From positions 1 through 64,000 of the forward strand of contig JAGATQ010000058.1 of assembly GCA_017621205.1 (NCBI GenBank): a stretch of 64,000 nt of DNA. The letters run 5' to 3'. The translations under genes and the position numbers were made by a program. The notes beneath the pieces were generated by a model. That model was not told the origin of the DNA and searched no databases. It was given only the letters and a program-made list of their open reading frames with translations. Source of the DNA: Lachnospira sp. (GTDB taxonomy: Bacteria; Bacillota; Clostridia; Lachnospirales; Lachnospiraceae). How positions within the stretch are numbered: the first letter of the stretch is position 1; each line of letters begins with the position of its first letter. This document shows positions 9,101-17,746 of this stretch, piece after piece.

Positions 9101-9586
9101 GCACTTATCTTACGGGGAAGTGGTTATGATGGTTCCTTTAGAGTACTGCGAAAGGGAGAGGAAACCTATGAATCTGTTTCTGTATCCGCAGGAAAGTACA
9201 ATGTAATCATTACATCCGATACAACAGAAACAATGGAAAAATCTGTTACCGTTGCCGGAACACAGGCAGAGGAAATAAAGGTTGCCCCCAGGCATTATGA
9301 TAATTTGGTACGCATCAACCTTCGTCTGAATAATTATAATGATAGCACTTATAAGAATGGTCAGATTGATTATGTTGTGGCTGAAAGTGCAGATGGAACT
9401 GTTTCCTATGACGGTGTGTTTGTGCGGTCAAAACAGAAAGAGGACACTGGGTATTTTATGGTGCCAAAGAATAGGGCATATACGATTCGTGTTTACTCTA
9501 ATGATACAAAGGTTGGTGAACAGACCATTGCTTCACAGAGTGAGGAGGATTCTACAGTCTCTGTCAATTGTGAAAAAATAAATTAA
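6170..9586 (+). CDS. Large secreted surface protein with Big2-type domain
   Basis: A 1,138-aa exported protein. Residues 1-35 form a signal peptide (KKR then a hydrophobic core, cleavage near TTNAAS). Residues about 37-128 are a lysine-rich bacterial Ig-like Big2-type domain (TVSRKGKVTAKKAGTAKITI). A Thr/Pro/Ala linker (about 130-160) follows. The rest is beta-rich, with at least two carboxypeptidase-regulatory-like segments (GASITIDGKTTKSDAKGFYQ and GATVVLYENGEVKATVETD). No LPXTG motif or C-terminal membrane anchor is seen, so retention may be non-covalent through the basic Big2 domain. RBS AGGAGG is upstream of two adjacent ATGs (6170, 6173). A terminator follows. Function beyond surface adhesin or scaffold cannot be assigned. 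Confidence 0.8.
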   Translation: MMRFDMKKRMLAVLLAMTMVLSTAFSGVTTTNAASNKKVKSVTVKIGSKKVTKKTYSLKKGKSANLKVTVKPKAAKKTIAYKTSKKAVATVSRKGKVTAKKAGTAKITITVTGKDKKKMKTWVKIKVTNGATTAQPATTVAQPTTADPNATTQAPVPAKKELNVTKVSAIDTKTGEVTLTFDSKVTADDLTGTVITISDGSGTIVSASFKEVSADGNSATYLIAASDLSKITTGNYTISSASGNINIPATIGQSTATVQITGSSVKGLVYYDDILGYTAIKGASITIDGKTTKSDAKGFYQQSANPADYPLITVKADGFFDESKTNVKVASNTASAYNFEMEKYDISKIYICGTVTDSEDNSKPVAGATVVLYENGEVKATVETDTKGHYLFRNYRSTVTNFTTDSSKSTKIFYSDNLILQENTYEIAVSKELGAENIKDVYKAVPAQRISLGSARNVNVSTRLTKVKELDEITLDLNWSQEENNEAVLKSAGSTKVQVSFVTKANEVLASKSIDLGEYLTTTYNKMARGYRMAANDFFNTGSANVKPTLPTDTYYLVVKDLADDSTQQNSTLVIPVSLTEGGDAKVGGTFTKALSRNVIYSAALSDEYKAISEKNQGATLKYVTDAAGSLGSNIVIDTNIYEKVGDDRVLISTQQGITLEKSGSNTSYGANKACDFLGKDKDYIVETMKSHLTKPDVAVSTKTAGNWNVELGGAVNIVKVKADNIANFKDQYGTNNTASGTDSVTLNAVTVTSGSKTHTVEINRKYTLSQLVSGIPIDDEAFRGLTPGKYTISFDIAEYQQSNRDSEKDEQQDLIDLQNATVISEATYNRVYPTTVKGVVAYGDIADNKAQLTGEGIAVLYNEDRSRIVAADTLTKSDGIVSYSLEDGIDGTFGAGKYVLVVRAAGIDTQIKDITIAGANTVVSNQNFENLTVGGNSTIKTLVTTSTGAALDSTAYIMAFDEYYIDPLSEKVDELAALILRGSGYDGSFRVLRKGEETYESVSVSAGKYNVIITSDTTETMEKSVTVAGTQAEEIKVAPRHYDNLVRINLRLNNYNDSTYKNGQIDYVVAESADGTVSYDGVFVRSKQKEDTGYFMVPKNRAYTIRVYSNDTKVGEQTIASQSEEDSTVSVNCEKIN

Positions 9587-9670
9587 TCAGACATCACAAA
9601 GGATAAACACAAGTGTTTGCAAATGAATACTTGGCTTGAGGAGGAGTTATTTCAATACAGATATATAATA

Positions 9671-9718
9671 AAAGAACCTGCTGACTGATAATAATCAGTT
9701 GGGCAGGTTTCTTTTTGC
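9671..9718 (+). terminator. Terminator after surface protein gene
   Basis: Hairpin with outer stem AACCTGC/GCAGGTT and inner stem CTGAT/ATCAG, followed by TTCTTTTTG. It separates the surface gene from the VWA/MoxR operon. Confidence 0.8.
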
Positions 9719-9727
9719 TTGAAATGA

Positions 9728-9756
9728 TTGTGATTCTGTCTTTGTGGTATTATAAT
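9728..9756 (+). promoter_or_regulatory. Promoter of the VWA/MoxR/LRR operon
   Basis: TTGTGA (9728-9733), 17-base spacer, TATAAT (9751-9756), 26 bases before the first start codon. Confidence 0.65.
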
Positions 9757-9781
9757 AGAGAATAATAAAGGGAGGTGCTGG

Positions 9782-11089
9782 TTGTTGTCAAATGAATTGG
9801 AGGAAAAACAGAAAAAAATAGACCGTTTGGCGGCCCGTATCCTGAACCTTGCACGGGATAATATTGTGGTGCATCTTCGGTTTCTGGATATTGCATTGGC
9901 TGCGATGAAATTAATTCCTAAGAGAGATATTGATGTTATGGCAACGGATGGTATATCTATATATTATAATCCAGAATGGGTGTTAAAGGCTTATTCGACA
10001 GAGCCGCAGATGGTGGCACGAACCTATTTGCACCTGCTGCTGCATCTCATTTTTTTTCATAGCTTTTCCTATGATAAGCTTGACCATGTCACATGGGATT
10101 TAGCGGCGGATATTGCGGTGGAGCATACTATCTTATCCATGGAGCTTCCGGCGGTAACGGTTGCTAAGGATGCAGAGCTTAAGGAGAAGCTTCGTTTGCT
10201 TAAAAAGCAGGTAAAGGGTATTACAGCGGAAAAGGTGTATAAACATCTAAAGGTAAATGAGCTTTCTGAGGCTGGTAAGATACAGTGGTATTTGCTTTAT
10301 CATAAGGATGAGCATATTTATTGGAAATCCAAGAAGGAGGTTTCTGTTGAACTGGAGAAATGGCAGAAAATCAGTGAGCGGGTGAAGGCTGATTTAAAAT
10401 CTTTTTCTAAGGGAAAGCTAGGCTCTGAGGAGGTAGAGGAGAATCTTGATGAGGCGACCAGACAACGGCACGATTATAGTGAGCTGTTAAGGCGGTTCAC
10501 GGTGATGGGAGAGAATATTCAGGTGAATGATGATGAATTCGATTATATTTATTATCATTATGGACTTTCCAATTATGGCAACATGCCTTTGATTGAACCT
10601 TTGGAATACAAGGATGCGAAAAAGGTAAGGGATTTTGTAATTGCTCTTGACACCTCCGCTTCTTGTAAGGGAGAGATTGTGAGAAACTTTCTTTTAAAGA
10701 CGTACGATATCCTAAAGAGCAGTGAAAGCTTTTTTCATAAGATGAATCTGCACATTATCCAATGTGATAACGAAATCCAGCAGGATACGAAAATAACAAA
10801 TGGCGAGGAGCTTTCCGCGTTTTTGGAGCATATTACATTGAAGGGATTTGGCTCGACTGATTTCCGCCCGGTATTCTCCTATGTGGAAGAGCTCAGGGAG
10901 CAGCAGGAGTTTGAGAATTTAAAAGGGTTAATTTATTTTACGGATGGGTATGGAATCTATCCGGAGAAAATGCCAGACTATGATTGTCTGTTTGCATTTT
11001 TAAAGGAGGATGAATATGCCCCCAAGCTTCCGCCGTGGGCATTAAAGGTGGTGCTTGACGAGGAGGAGTTTGAAGAACGGGTTTTATAA
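9782..11089 (+). CDS. VWA-like protein with degenerate metallopeptidase-like domain (DUF2201 type)
   Basis: Partner of the downstream MoxR ATPase. The 435-aa protein has an N-terminal region resembling the DUF2201 putative metallopeptidase domain (residues about 30-210) and a C-terminal VWA-like domain with a MIDAS-type motif DTSAS (in VIALDTSASCKGEIV, about residue 288). Where relatives carry HExxH this protein reads YLHLLLHLIFFH, so the catalytic Glu is replaced by Leu and peptidase activity is doubtful. Start is TTG: either 9782 or the next codon at 9785, both served by GGGAGGTG at 9770-9777. MoxR/VWA pairs generally act as chaperone-like systems for assembly or metal insertion; the target here is unknown. 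Confidence 0.8.
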   Translation: MLSNELEEKQKKIDRLAARILNLARDNIVVHLRFLDIALAAMKLIPKRDIDVMATDGISIYYNPEWVLKAYSTEPQMVARTYLHLLLHLIFFHSFSYDKLDHVTWDLAADIAVEHTILSMELPAVTVAKDAELKEKLRLLKKQVKGITAEKVYKHLKVNELSEAGKIQWYLLYHKDEHIYWKSKKEVSVELEKWQKISERVKADLKSFSKGKLGSEEVEENLDEATRQRHDYSELLRRFTVMGENIQVNDDEFDYIYYHYGLSNYGNMPLIEPLEYKDAKKVRDFVIALDTSASCKGEIVRNFLLKTYDILKSSESFFHKMNLHIIQCDNEIQQDTKITNGEELSAFLEHITLKGFGSTDFRPVFSYVEELREQQEFENLKGLIYFTDGYGIYPEKMPDYDCLFAFLKEDEYAPKLPPWALKVVLDEEEFEERVL

Positions 11090-11113
11090 TTATATTATAC
11101 AAGGAGTGAAACA

Positions 11114-12634
11114 ATGAATATTCAACAGGCGAAGGATTATATAAAAAATGATGTTAGGCTGTATTTAAAAAAGGATGAGTATGGAGAATACCGGATTCCT
11201 TTGGTGAGACAGCGTCCGATTTTTCTGCTTGGGGCACCGGGAATCGGTAAGACAGCGATTATGGAGCAGGTGGCCGCAGAGCTGAATGTGGCACTGGTGT
11301 CATATTCTATGACACACCATACGAGACAGTCTGCCTTGGGGCTTCCGTTTATCAGCCATAGGGAATATGAAGGGATGGAATACGATGTTTCGGAGTATAC
11401 CATGAGTGAAATCATTGCATCGGTTTATGATGTGATGAAGGAGAGCGGAGTAAAGGAGGGCATTTTATTTCTAGATGAAATTAACTGTGTATCAGAGACC
11501 CTGGCACCATCTATGCTTCAGTTTTTACAGTATAAAGTGTTTGGACGCCATCAGGTACCAGAGGGCTGGGTGATTGTTACTGCGGGGAATCCACCAGAGT
11601 ATAATAAATCCGTGCGGGAATTTGATGTGGTTACCATGGACCGTCTGAAGATTCTTGAGGTGGAAGCAGATTACAAGACATGGAAAAAATATGCTTTTGA
11701 GCGAGGGATTCACACCGCAATTTTAAACTTTCTGGAAATCAAAAAGGATTATTTTTACTGTATGGAAATGACAGTGAAGGGGCGTTCGTATGTTACCGCA
11801 AGGGGCTGGGAAGATTTGTCGCAGATGATTGTCTTATATGAGGAGGAGGAAATTGCTGTAGATGAAACCCTGGTGGGGCAGTATATTAGAAATGACCGTA
11901 TTGTGAAAGAATTTACAGCTTATTATGATTTATATAAGAAATATCAACGGGATTACCAGCTTTCAGAAATCCTATCCGGGAATGCCAGTGAGGAGGCAGT
12001 CCTTCGGGGAAAGAATGCGACCTTTGACGAACGTCTTTCTGTTCTTGGCATGCTGATGGATAAGCTGCAGGAGGAGATGCGAGAGGTGATGTTATATTCT
12101 GATTATTTAACAGAATTGATGGGACCATTAAAAGCGGTAAAGGAGGCAGCAAAGGATAAGACAGTAAATGAGCTGCTATCCATGTTATCTGCACAGGAGC
12201 AGGGAAGAAGGACATTGATTAAAAATCTTGCCAGAGCCAATTCTCTGTCAAACGAGGACAAGAGAAAACATCGCAAGGTTGCGGAATTTTTAAAGAAGGT
12301 AAGTAAGGAGCTTATGGAGGAGTCAGGAACATTATCTACTGGTGAGCAGATATTTGAGAGAGTAAAGGCCTGTTTTGATGCAGAGGTTGCTTCTATGAAG
12401 CAAGAGACAGAAGGGGTAAAGGAGCGGCTTCATCATCTGTTTACCTATGTAAAGACAGCCTTCGAGGAGGGCAATGAAATGCTGCTTCTCGTAACGGAGC
12501 TGACAGTAAATACCTTTAGTGCAAGATTTATTTCCCAATTCGGATGTGATGATTACAGAGCAGCGAGTGATGAACTGATGCTTTCTGAACGGCAGGATGA
12601 GCTTCAAAGAGAGATTAGGGAATTGGAGCTATAG
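11114..12634 (+). CDS. MoxR-family AAA+ ATPase
   Basis: Chaperone-type ATPase, 506 aa. AAA+ core in the N-terminal half: Walker A GAPGIGKT (about residues 40-47), Walker B GILFLDEIN, sensor 1 in VTAGNPPEYN, and an arginine-containing DVVTMDRLKIL box. The C-terminal 250 residues are helical, with charged coiled-coil-like stretches. It starts 24 bases after the VWA gene with RBS AAGGAG and is followed after 33 bases by the LRR gene, so all three are likely co-transcribed. MoxR ATPases normally act with a VWA protein encoded next door, as here. Confidence 0.9.
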   Translation: MNIQQAKDYIKNDVRLYLKKDEYGEYRIPLVRQRPIFLLGAPGIGKTAIMEQVAAELNVALVSYSMTHHTRQSALGLPFISHREYEGMEYDVSEYTMSEIIASVYDVMKESGVKEGILFLDEINCVSETLAPSMLQFLQYKVFGRHQVPEGWVIVTAGNPPEYNKSVREFDVVTMDRLKILEVEADYKTWKKYAFERGIHTAILNFLEIKKDYFYCMEMTVKGRSYVTARGWEDLSQMIVLYEEEEIAVDETLVGQYIRNDRIVKEFTAYYDLYKKYQRDYQLSEILSGNASEEAVLRGKNATFDERLSVLGMLMDKLQEEMREVMLYSDYLTELMGPLKAVKEAAKDKTVNELLSMLSAQEQGRRTLIKNLARANSLSNEDKRKHRKVAEFLKKVSKELMEESGTLSTGEQIFERVKACFDAEVASMKQETEGVKERLHHLFTYVKTAFEEGNEMLLLVTELTVNTFSARFISQFGCDDYRAASDELMLSERQDELQREIRELEL

Positions 12635-12667
12635 TTATTTAGATAATTATGGAAAAGAGGATTATAT

Positions 12668-13609
12668 ATGGAACAAAGCATTAGAACAGAGCAGGGTACA
12701 TTGTATTATACAATAAAAGAGGAACGTATTACCATTACTACCTATCATGGTAATGATACAGAGGTTGTTGTTCCTGCTGAAATGAATGGATTGCATGTTT
12801 CAAAAATAGGAAAAAAAGCATTTATGAATAGCAGACAGCTGCAACGGGTGAGCCTGCCAGATACTACGAAGAAGCTTGGTGAATGGGCATTTGCTTACTG
12901 CCCATTGCTTAAGGAGGTAGAGCTTCCCAAGCGAAAGCTTATTATGGGTACCGGAGTTTTCTTAGGGGATAAGCAGCTATCCCATATTGTGCTTAGAAGC
13001 AGGGAGAAGGACAGAGGGAAGGATACTGACTGGTGGAGTGATTGTACCAAGACATACAGGACGGATACTGCAGTGTTACTGGCTGTATTGCCGGCTATGG
13101 AGAGCGGGGAATATTTGCTTGATATGAAGGAGGCGGGTAAGGCAGAGTGGTTTCAGGCATGGGATGCCTGTTTGCTGAAAATGCTTGATGAACCAGATGA
13201 AAAGGGTTATACAGATATGATTCTTTGTGGTGAGGAGGATTTGAATTGTAGTCTGGATATATTTGTGAGAGAGAAGCGGAAGAAAAAGGTGCGGTATTGT
13301 TTCTTGCGCCTGTTAAAGGATAGTGAGTTATCGCCACATACAAGACAGGAGCTGAAGGACTATCTTATGAACCATATCGTTGGTAAAGCTTCTATGGAGA
13401 CATGGCTTGTGTTAAAGGAGGAAAAGGGGCATCTTAAGGAGTATTATGAGCTATATGTCAGGCTTGGCGGGTTAACAGAGGAGAATTACGATGCGACGTT
13501 GGCAGATTTAGGTGAAAAACAGCCGGAGATGAAGGCGTATTTTATGCGGCAGCACGGAGAAATGAAGGGCAAGAAGGACACCGACGGATTTGCTATGTTT
13601 CAATTATAG
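12668..13609 (+). CDS. Leucine-rich repeat (BspA-type) protein
   Basis: A 313-aa protein without signal peptide, so probably cytoplasmic. Residues about 20-110 contain BspA-like LRR_5 repeats (VSKIGKKAFMNSRQLQRVSL, LGEWAFAYCPLLKEVELP). The C-terminal 200 residues are charged, helical and unrecognised. As third gene of the VWA/MoxR operon it may be an adaptor that chooses the client; this is inference from position and from the protein-binding role of LRRs. Confidence 0.75.
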   Translation: MEQSIRTEQGTLYYTIKEERITITTYHGNDTEVVVPAEMNGLHVSKIGKKAFMNSRQLQRVSLPDTTKKLGEWAFAYCPLLKEVELPKRKLIMGTGVFLGDKQLSHIVLRSREKDRGKDTDWWSDCTKTYRTDTAVLLAVLPAMESGEYLLDMKEAGKAEWFQAWDACLLKMLDEPDEKGYTDMILCGEEDLNCSLDIFVREKRKKKVRYCFLRLLKDSELSPHTRQELKDYLMNHIVGKASMETWLVLKEEKGHLKEYYELYVRLGGLTEENYDATLADLGEKQPEMKAYFMRQHGEMKGKKDTDGFAMFQL

Positions 13610-13772
13610 CACATAGATATTTTTGGCTATTTTGTACAAAATTTTGCTATAATTTTCAATTTATAGACTATTATTGCTAAATATGTTATCATACCTTTAG
13701 TGTAGATAATGCCCATTAGTTTACTGTGGGGAGATTTACCGGAGGATAAACTAGTGAATGGAGGGAACAGGT

Positions 13773-15716
13773 ATGGTGGAGTCATTAGTATTTACCAATG
13801 ATAAGTGTATTGGTTGCAATAAGTGCATTAGTACATGTAGCTGTGTGGGGGCTTGTGTTGCCCATGAAGTCGATGGTAAGAACCGCATTGATGTCAGTGG
13901 TGATAAGTGTGTGGCATGCGGTGCCTGCTTTGATGTGTGTGAGCATGGTGCAAGAGAGTTCCGTGATGATACACCTGGTTTCTTTGATGATTTAAAGAAG
14001 GGGGAGAGAATTAGCATATTATTGGCACCAGCCTTCAAAGCCAATTATCCAAGGGAATATGAGAAAGTATTAGGTGGGTTAAAAAAACTCGGTGTCAATC
14101 GGATTATCAGTGTATCCTTTGGGGCAGATATTACGACATGGGGATATCTGAACTATATTAAGCAGAATAATTTTCTTGGTGGTATTTCCCAGCCATGTCC
14201 GGCGGTTGTTGGGTATATCAAGAGATATCTGCCGGAATTGTTACCGAAGCTGTTTCCTGTTCAGTCACCGATGATGTGTGCTGCAATTTACGTTAGAAAG
14301 GTGCTTGGTATTAAAGATAAGCTTGCCTTTATCAGTCCTTGTATTGCAAAGAAGCTTGAGATGGAGGAGCCGGAGAATAAGGGATATATCCAGTACAATG
14401 TAACCTTTGACCATCTGATGAAATATGTGCGTGCTAATCATATAGAAGGTTCCTTTGCCAGTGATGAGATAGAATATGGTTTAGGTTCCATTTATCCTAC
14501 TCCGGGTGGTTTAAAGGAGAATGTATATTGGTTTTTAGGTGAGAGTGTATTTATTCGACAGATTGAGGGTGAGAAGCACATGTATGAGTGGTTGGAGCAT
14601 AATAAGGACCGCATTGCGAAAGATAAGACCCCATTTTTGTTTGTGGATGCTTTGAATTGTGCCAACGGTTGTATCTGCGGTACAGCAACAGACCCTGAGC
14701 TTTCTAAGACAGATGATGCGATGTATGCACTGCTTAACATTCGCGAGGAGTGTAAGAAGGATGGCAGGAAGGATGCGTGGTCAAAGAAGCTGACACCGGA
14801 GCAGAGATTTAAAAAATTTAACCAGCAATTTAAGAACCTTCGACTGGAAGATTATTTGAGAACTTACACGGATTTATCCCATTCCATTCAATTTTCTAAT
14901 CCTTCTGAGGCTGAGCTTAATGATATATATAATGAAATGAAAAAGAAGACTTATGAGGAGCGGCATATTAATTGTTCCTGCTGTGGATATGATTCCTGTG
15001 AGAAGATGGCAACAGCGATTTACAATGGCTTTAATAAAAAAGAGAACTGTATTTATTACATAAAGAAAGAGGTTGAGCTGGAGCGCGAGCATGCAATACA
15101 GTTGGCCGAGGAGAACAACCGGGAACGGGAGCATGCAGAACATCAGGGGGCGGTAATTCTTAGGACAGTTGAGGAGATTAACCGGGATGTAAGTGAGTTA
15201 AGGCAGGCGTTAAATAGTATGTCAGAGGGCAATAATAACAGTGCTCAAAAAAGCTCTGAGATTGCGGATAATATGGTGCATATTTCCGAATTCTGTAAGA
15301 AGCTGAATATCTCTATGAAGGATATCGATGCGTTGATGGTTGAGCTGACACAGAACAATGAGGAGGTAGTATCCATTGCGTCCCAGACCAATCTGCTTGC
15401 TCTTAATGCCAGTATTGAGGCAGCCAGAGCAGGAGAAAGTGGACGGGGCTTTGCAGTGGTTGCAGACCAGATTAATGCTTTGGCAACCGATTCCAGAGAT
15501 ACTGCGGCAAAGAGTAATGAGAGTCAGGGAAAAGTATTGGTTTCTGTAGGCAATGTGCAGGAGGATGCGAAAGAGTTGCTTTCTAATGTGGCAGAGGTCA
15601 ATGAAAAGGTTGACGATTTGGCGGCGGGTTCACAGGAGATTGCTGCCTACGCAGAACAGATACTTACCACAATGGAACGGATTCAGGGAAGTCTTTCAGA
15701 ACTGGTAGAAGAGTAG
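13773..15716 (+). CDS. [FeFe]-hydrogenase-like sensor fused to chemotaxis signalling domain
   Basis: A 647-aa soluble signalling protein. Domains in order: two [4Fe-4S] ferredoxin motifs (Cys12-15-18-22 and Cys46-49-52-56), an [FeFe]-hydrogenase H-cluster domain (about 75-310), an Fe-S domain ([19 protein letters not shown], about 405-425), a coiled coil, and a methyl-accepting signalling domain ([20 protein letters not shown], then [12 protein letters not shown]). Four likely H-cluster cysteine ligands are present: QPCPAV (Cys142), SPCIAKK (Cys190) and two in CANGC. The Cys used for proton transfer in catalytic enzymes is replaced by Pro141, as expected of a sensor rather than a fast catalyst. 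Start 13773 is chosen because GGAGGG is 7 bases upstream; an ATG at 13758 would use poorer spacing. No membrane segment. Probable role: redox or H2 input to CheA. Confidence 0.88.
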   Translation: MVESLVFTNDKCIGCNKCISTCSCVGACVAHEVDGKNRIDVSGDKCVACGACFDVCEHGAREFRDDTPGFFDDLKKGERISILLAPAFKANYPREYEKVLGGLKKLGVNRIISVSFGADITTWGYLNYIKQNNFLGGISQPCPAVVGYIKRYLPELLPKLFPVQSPMMCAAIYVRKVLGIKDKLAFISPCIAKKLEMEEPENKGYIQYNVTFDHLMKYVRANHIEGSFASDEIEYGLGSIYPTPGGLKENVYWFLGESVFIRQIEGEKHMYEWLEHNKDRIAKDKTPFLFVDALNCANGCICGTATDPELSKTDDAMYALLNIREECKKDGRKDAWSKKLTPEQRFKKFNQQFKNLRLEDYLRTYTDLSHSIQFSNPSEAELNDIYNEMKKKTYEERHINCSCCGYDSCEKMATAIYNGFNKKENCIYYIKKEVELEREHAIQLAEENNREREHAEHQGAVILRTVEEINRDVSELRQALNSMSEGNNNSAQKSSEIADNMVHISEFCKKLNISMKDIDALMVELTQNNEEVVSIASQTNLLALNASIEAARAGESGRGFAVVADQINALATDSRDTAAKSNESQGKVLVSVGNVQEDAKELLSNVAEVNEKVDDLAAGSQEIAAYAEQILTTMERIQGSLSELVEE

Positions 15717-16312
15717 TGGGGATACCCACTACTCTTTTTTATAAGCAGGGAGGTAAGACCTCCATAGGTGATTTCTGCTGCGGTATCTACTAACTGTTCT
15801 AAGGTTAGGTCAGAATCGGTTATTAACCAGTTTACATACAGAGAAACAATTCCTCCACAGATATATTCCGTATATGCTGTGTTGGTGGTTTCATCTAAAG
15901 AGAAGCTATGCTTTAATGTGTCATGTATGATATCACGCAGTACTTCATTCATCATCTGTACAAAGAAGTTGTAGGAATGCAGGCTTGCCAGTCTTTTGTA
16001 AAAGGAGTAATTGCGGCTTAATATTTCATTGAGTTCAGAGAATAATTCTTTAATATCCTGAATAGAGATATTGCCGAAATCACGGCTGTGAAACAGGTCA
16101 CGAACCGTTGCCAATAATTCTGTATTCATTTCCGATAAAATATCATCGATAGAGGTATAGTGCATATAGAAGGTACGGCGGGAGATATCTGCCCGTTCCG
16201 CAATCTCCTTTACGGTGATTTCCGAAAAATGTTTTTCCATGATTAATTCGATAAATGCTTTCCGAATGCTGTTTTTGGTTTTTCGAACCCGACGGTCTGT
16301 TGTCTGTGCCAT
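15683..16312 (-). CDS. TetR/AcrR-family regulator
   Basis: A 209-aa transcriptional regulator with the N-terminal TetR helix-turn-helix ([20 protein letters not shown], then [20 protein letters not shown]) and a helical ligand/dimer domain with a C-terminal segment of the DhaS/TetR_C type. Start 16312 is preceded by AAAGGAG; the longer frame runs into a repeat element and is rejected. The last codons are read through the terminator hairpin, giving the unusual tail [16 protein letters not shown], and overlap the convergent gene by 34 bp. It faces the DegV gene divergently, so may control it. Confidence 0.88.
   Translation of the reverse strand: MAQTTDRRVRKTKNSIRKAFIELIMEKHFSEITVKEIAERADISRRTFYMHYTSIDDILSEMNTELLATVRDLFHSRDFGNISIQDIKELFSELNEILSRNYSFYKRLASLHSYNFFVQMMNEVLRDIIHDTLKHSFSLDETTNTAYTEYICGGIVSLYVNWLITDSDLTLEQLVDTAAEITYGGLTSLLIKKSSGYPHYSSTSSERLP
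15710..15740. terminator. Bidirectional terminator overlapping two gene ends
   Basis: Perfect 11-bp stem AGAGTAGTGGG/CCCACTACTCT, 4-base loop, then six Ts. It overlaps the stop codon of the hydrogenase-like gene and lies inside the 3' coding part of the convergent tetR gene. Confidence 0.85.
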
Positions 16313-16331
16313 GTTTTTCTCCTTTTTGTAG

Positions 16332-16359
16332 ATTGTTTCATAGATAATTGTGAAACAAT
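16332..16359. promoter_or_regulatory. Perfect inverted repeat upstream of tetR
   Basis: ATTGTTTCA and TGAAACAAT separated by 10 bases, 20 bases upstream of the tetR start. Could be the TetR operator. It partly overlaps the end of the 149-bp repeat element, so it might instead be part of that structure. Confidence 0.4.
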
Positions 16360-16490
16360 AGGTTACTGATGCGATAGCCATAATAGTATATAAATTTACT
16401 TCGTTGTCTTTGCTACGCAAAATACAAAGGCGTAAATTTATATACTATTATGACTATCCACCTAGGCAATTATAGGTTTCGCAGTTATCT
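16342..16490 (+). repeat. 149-bp hairpin element, copy 1
   Basis: Outer arms AGATAATTGTGAAAC (16342-16356) and GTTTCGCAGTTATCT (16476-16490) pair with G-T tolerance. An inner stem (16373-16458) closes on the loop CTTCGTTGT, inner hairpin TTTGC/GCAAA, then TACAAAGGC. The copy at 38588-38736 has the same length in opposite orientation, conserved loop and outer arms, and stem differences that are compensated on the other side (CATAATAG/CTATTATG here, CATACGAT/ATCGTATG there). No ORF. It lies in the tetR-degV divergent spacer. Confidence 0.85.
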
Positions 16491-16581
16491 GGATTACTTC
16501 ACAATCTTATTAAAAAATCCAGACAGATTTATCAGCGAATCATTTTACAATTATTCCCTAAATATCTACACATATTAAAAT

Positions 16582-16605
16582 AATATGAGCAAAAGTACTC
16601 ATATT
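16582..16605. promoter_or_regulatory. Inverted repeat upstream of degV
   Basis: AATATGAG and CTCATATT separated by 8 bases, about 95 bases before the DegV start codon. A possible operator in the divergent spacer. The rest of 16491-16698 is AT-rich with no other clear feature. Confidence 0.35.
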
Positions 16606-16698
16606 CTGCAATATTATAAATTGTAATTAGAGGGATTATAGCATATAATTCACATGTGAGCAACAAAATAATAGTTCTTGAATGGAAGGGAGAGAAGC

Positions 16699-17589
16699 AT
16701 GAGAGAGGAATACATGATTTTTACGGATGTATCAGCAGATATCGATAAGGAATTTGCTAAGGAGAAGGACATTCATTTTATTGCTATGAATTATACACTT
16801 GGTGAAGAGGAACGCCATTGTGATGGCATTGAGGATGAGGAGATTTTAAAGCGGTTTTATGATGGACAGCGTGACGGTGACTTTACGAAGACAAGCCAGA
16901 TTAGTCCTGCCAATTATATGGAGGCATGGGAGCCATATGTGAAGGAGGGGACATCAATTTTGTATCTTTCCTTATCCGGTGGTCTTTCTGGGACCTTTCA
17001 GTCTTCTAATCTGGCAGCACGGGACTTGATGGAGGAGTATGAGGGTGTTTCTATTATCTCTGTGGATAGTCTTGCAGCAACTGGAGGAATGGGCTTATTG
17101 GCGGAGGCGGCTGTTTTTAACCGGGAGAAGGGCATGAGTATAGAGGAGAATGCCGAGTGGCTGGATAACAATAAAATGCGAATCAACCATTGGTTTATGG
17201 TGGAGGATTTGATGTATTTAAAACGGGGGGGAAGGGTTTCTGCGGCAACAGCTCTTGTTGGTACAACGCTTAATATTAAACCAATTCTTACAATTAACAG
17301 TGAGGGCAAGCTGCCGAATATTGATAAAAAACGCGGAGTGAAGGCAGCGTTAAATCGTTTGTTTGAGCTTTATCAGGCTTCTTCAAAGGAAGCGGAGCAA
17401 GAGTTTGAGAATACAATCTATCTGGTGCATGCGGATGATAGTATGAAAGTGGAGATGCTGGAGAAGCGGATTATGGAGGCGAATCCCAATGCCATAGTTA
17501 AGAAAATGATGCTGAGTCCAATTATCGGAGCCCATGTGGGACCGGGAATGGCAGCAGTGATTCATTGGGGCCAGGAGAGGACACAGTAG
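16699..17589 (+). CDS. DegV family fatty-acid-binding protein
   Basis: A 296-aa DegV-family protein. These bind a fatty acid; in Firmicutes many act as the FakB subunit that presents the fatty acid to kinase FakA. Visible motifs: N-terminal IFTDVSADIDKEF, TSQISPANYMEAWEPY, and the SLSGGLSGTFQSSNLA loop that contacts the carboxylate, then DSLAATGGMGLL and LKRGGRVSAATALVGTTLNI. The start at 16699 has GGAAGGGAGAG upstream. No fakA is seen nearby. It is a single-gene unit followed by a large hairpin terminator. Confidence 0.92.
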   Translation: MREEYMIFTDVSADIDKEFAKEKDIHFIAMNYTLGEEERHCDGIEDEEILKRFYDGQRDGDFTKTSQISPANYMEAWEPYVKEGTSILYLSLSGGLSGTFQSSNLAARDLMEEYEGVSIISVDSLAATGGMGLLAEAAVFNREKGMSIEENAEWLDNNKMRINHWFMVEDLMYLKRGGRVSAATALVGTTLNIKPILTINSEGKLPNIDKKRGVKAALNRLFELYQASSKEAEQEFENTIYLVHADDSMKVEMLEKRIMEANPNAIVKKMMLSPIIGAHVGPGMAAVIHWGQERTQ

Positions 17590-17643
17590 TTGTATCGTAT
17601 TGGTAATTAATAGTTTTGTAAATACTTGTTTGTATAAATATGT

Positions 17644-17744
17644 AAGAGGCGTGTTTGACCTGGTACATTGGATACTAAGTTGTTTTGTTTAACGTAAGCA
17701 AACTTAGTATTCAATGTACTAGTTGGTTAGCAGGTCTCTTTTTT
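17644..17744 (+). terminator. Compound terminator with 19-bp inner stem
   Basis: Inner arms 17663-17681 and 17701-17719 are 19 bases with one G-T pair, around a 19-base loop. Outer pieces AAGAG/CTCTT and ACCTG/CAGGT pair outside it, followed by a T-run. It looks like a terminator enlarged by an inserted hairpin. Confidence 0.7.
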
Positions 17745-17746
17745 CG

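Noticed and set aside
16313-16420. N-terminal extension of TetR
   Set aside because: The extension runs through the 149-bp element; the RBS AAAGGAG stands before 16312.
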